The notes beneath the pieces are model-generated. The model did not search any database. It saw nothing but the letters and a program-made list of their open reading frames with translations, and was not told where the DNA came from. A program made the translations under genes and the position numbers. From CAVSJA01 sp963728145 (lineage in GTDB: Bacteria > Bacteroidota > Bacteroidia > Chitinophagales > Chitinophagaceae): a stretch of 64,000 nucleotides of DNA. Each line of letters begins with the position of its first letter. Within the stretch, counting starts at the first letter, position 1. Positions 63,507 to 64,000 of the stretch are shown piece after piece. The stretch is taken from the NCBI GenBank assembly GCA_963728145.1, contig CAVSJA010000009.1:62001-126000 (forward strand), in the 5' to 3' direction.

Positions 63507-64000
63507 ATGCGAATTTTGGTTCTATTTGTTTTCTTATCAACACTTTCAGTAGTAAGTAATGGCCAGGATCCAATTAAGGAATTCAATCGCTATTACATAA
63601 ATAGTGTGGAAAAATTGCAAAAGCTCTATGGTTTACGAGGGAGCGATCCTACTTGTGATACCTCCTTCAACATAAAAGATCCTTTGCAAAGTATCGAGGA
63701 TCTGGTTTCTAGTTATCGCAAAAAAGCATTCAGTCTCGGAATTTTGTTTTATAATCTGTATCAGGATAGCTTAAGGATATGGCTTCTTAAAAACGGGAGA
63801 TTAAACTATTCAATTGAAAGAATTACTGAAGATGAATTGCTGGAAGCTGAAAAAAATCTACGTTTGGCCTTAAGAGTGGATGTATTAACCACTGGAAGAG
63901 TACCTCAGAAACGATCAGGAATTGTTTCTGGAACTAGAGAAAACAAGTCAGTTTCGTTGGATGAATCTGTTAACGTCGCAACGAAAATTCTTTTACCCGA
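63507..64000 (+). CDS. Secreted protein, N-terminal part (3' end outside window)
   Basis: The frame starts at ATG 63507 with a signal peptide (MRILVLFVFLSTLSVVSNGQ) and stays open to the window end, giving at least 164 residues. The visible part has Cys in DPTCDTSFN, then an alpha/beta stretch (SLGILFYNLYQDSLRIWLLK) and a helical segment (TEDELLEAEKNLRLAL). It ends in DESVNVATKILLP, which resembles the entry to CHAT-type peptidase domains, but the catalytic part is not in view. Family assignment is therefore tentative. Confidence 0.6.
   Translation, partial: MRILVLFVFLSTLSVVSNGQDPIKEFNRYYINSVEKLQKLYGLRGSDPTCDTSFNIKDPLQSIEDLVSSYRKKAFSLGILFYNLYQDSLRIWLLKNGRLNYSIERITEDELLEAEKNLRLALRVDVLTTGRVPQKRSGIVSGTRENKSVSLDESVNVATKILLP

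Noticed and set aside
1..64000. tRNA, rRNA, prophage, transposase or riboswitch
   Set aside because: I saw no cloverleaf, rRNA, integrase or transposase sequence, and no known riboswitch core in the readable spacers; a covariance-model scan would be needed to exclude short RNAs.

Overview
The window comes from a Bacteroidota chromosome, most likely a Chitinophagales/Chitinophagaceae-type organism. The evidence is two SusC/SusD pairs and a SusE/SusF/SusG-like starch locus, Por-type (T9SS) C-terminal domains, several exact Bacteroidota -7 promoter elements (TAnnTTTG) close to start codons, little Shine-Dalgarno signal, a bTHX ribosomal protein gene, and AT-rich spacers full of short repeats.

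Layout. 1-8.8 kb: the C-terminal part of MetH, a small membrane protein, a broken small ORF, a LOG-family nucleotide hydrolase, exonuclease III and an overlapping DUF2339/DUF3999 pair. 9.2-16 kb: HU, bTHX, PdxH, a coiled-coil membrane protein, then the leftward housekeeping cluster rplM-rpsI-rpsB-tsf-pyrH. 16.2-17.9 kb: an HD-domain protein and a SRPBCC/GyrI-like protein. 17.9-39.8 kb: a leftward glycan-utilisation region: susC-susD-susE-susF-susG (GH13 alpha-amylase), a NUDIX/winged-helix regulator, a second susC-susD pair, and two very large VCBS/UnbV repeat lipoproteins. A near-identical 17-bp inverted repeat (TGTGTA-N5-TACACA) lies just upstream of both susC genes. 40-48.6 kb: ligA, a NUMOD4/HNH-like protein, a DUF2461 protein, a lipoprotein, asd with an attenuator-like leader, a lamin-tail surface protein and a PfkB sugar kinase. 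48.8-57.7 kb: a phenylacetate cluster (TetR regulator, paaE, paaABCD, paaG, paaI, paaY), interrupted by a lipoprotein on the opposite strand. 57.7-64 kb: a serine hydrolase, Obg, a membrane-anchored patatin-like protein, a YbjQ-family protein and the start of an unidentified secreted protein.

Three things stand out. First, asd is preceded by a 19-codon Lys/Met/Thr-rich leader ORF, a complementary 11-nt pair and a perfect 10-bp terminator, which looks like ribosome-mediated attenuation in the aspartate pathway. Second, the two Sus loci appear to share one operator. Third, the spacers carry many unrelated families of degenerate 7-9-bp tandem repeats, often as head-to-head inverted pairs, and two of these sit inside coding sequence (the paaE linker and a signal peptide).

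Several otherwise intact genes (rpsB, rpsI, a VCBS protein, the lamin-tail protein, a small ORF) are split by single-base indels. Because rpsB and rpsI are essential, I read most of these as assembly or sequencing errors and give the restored extents.
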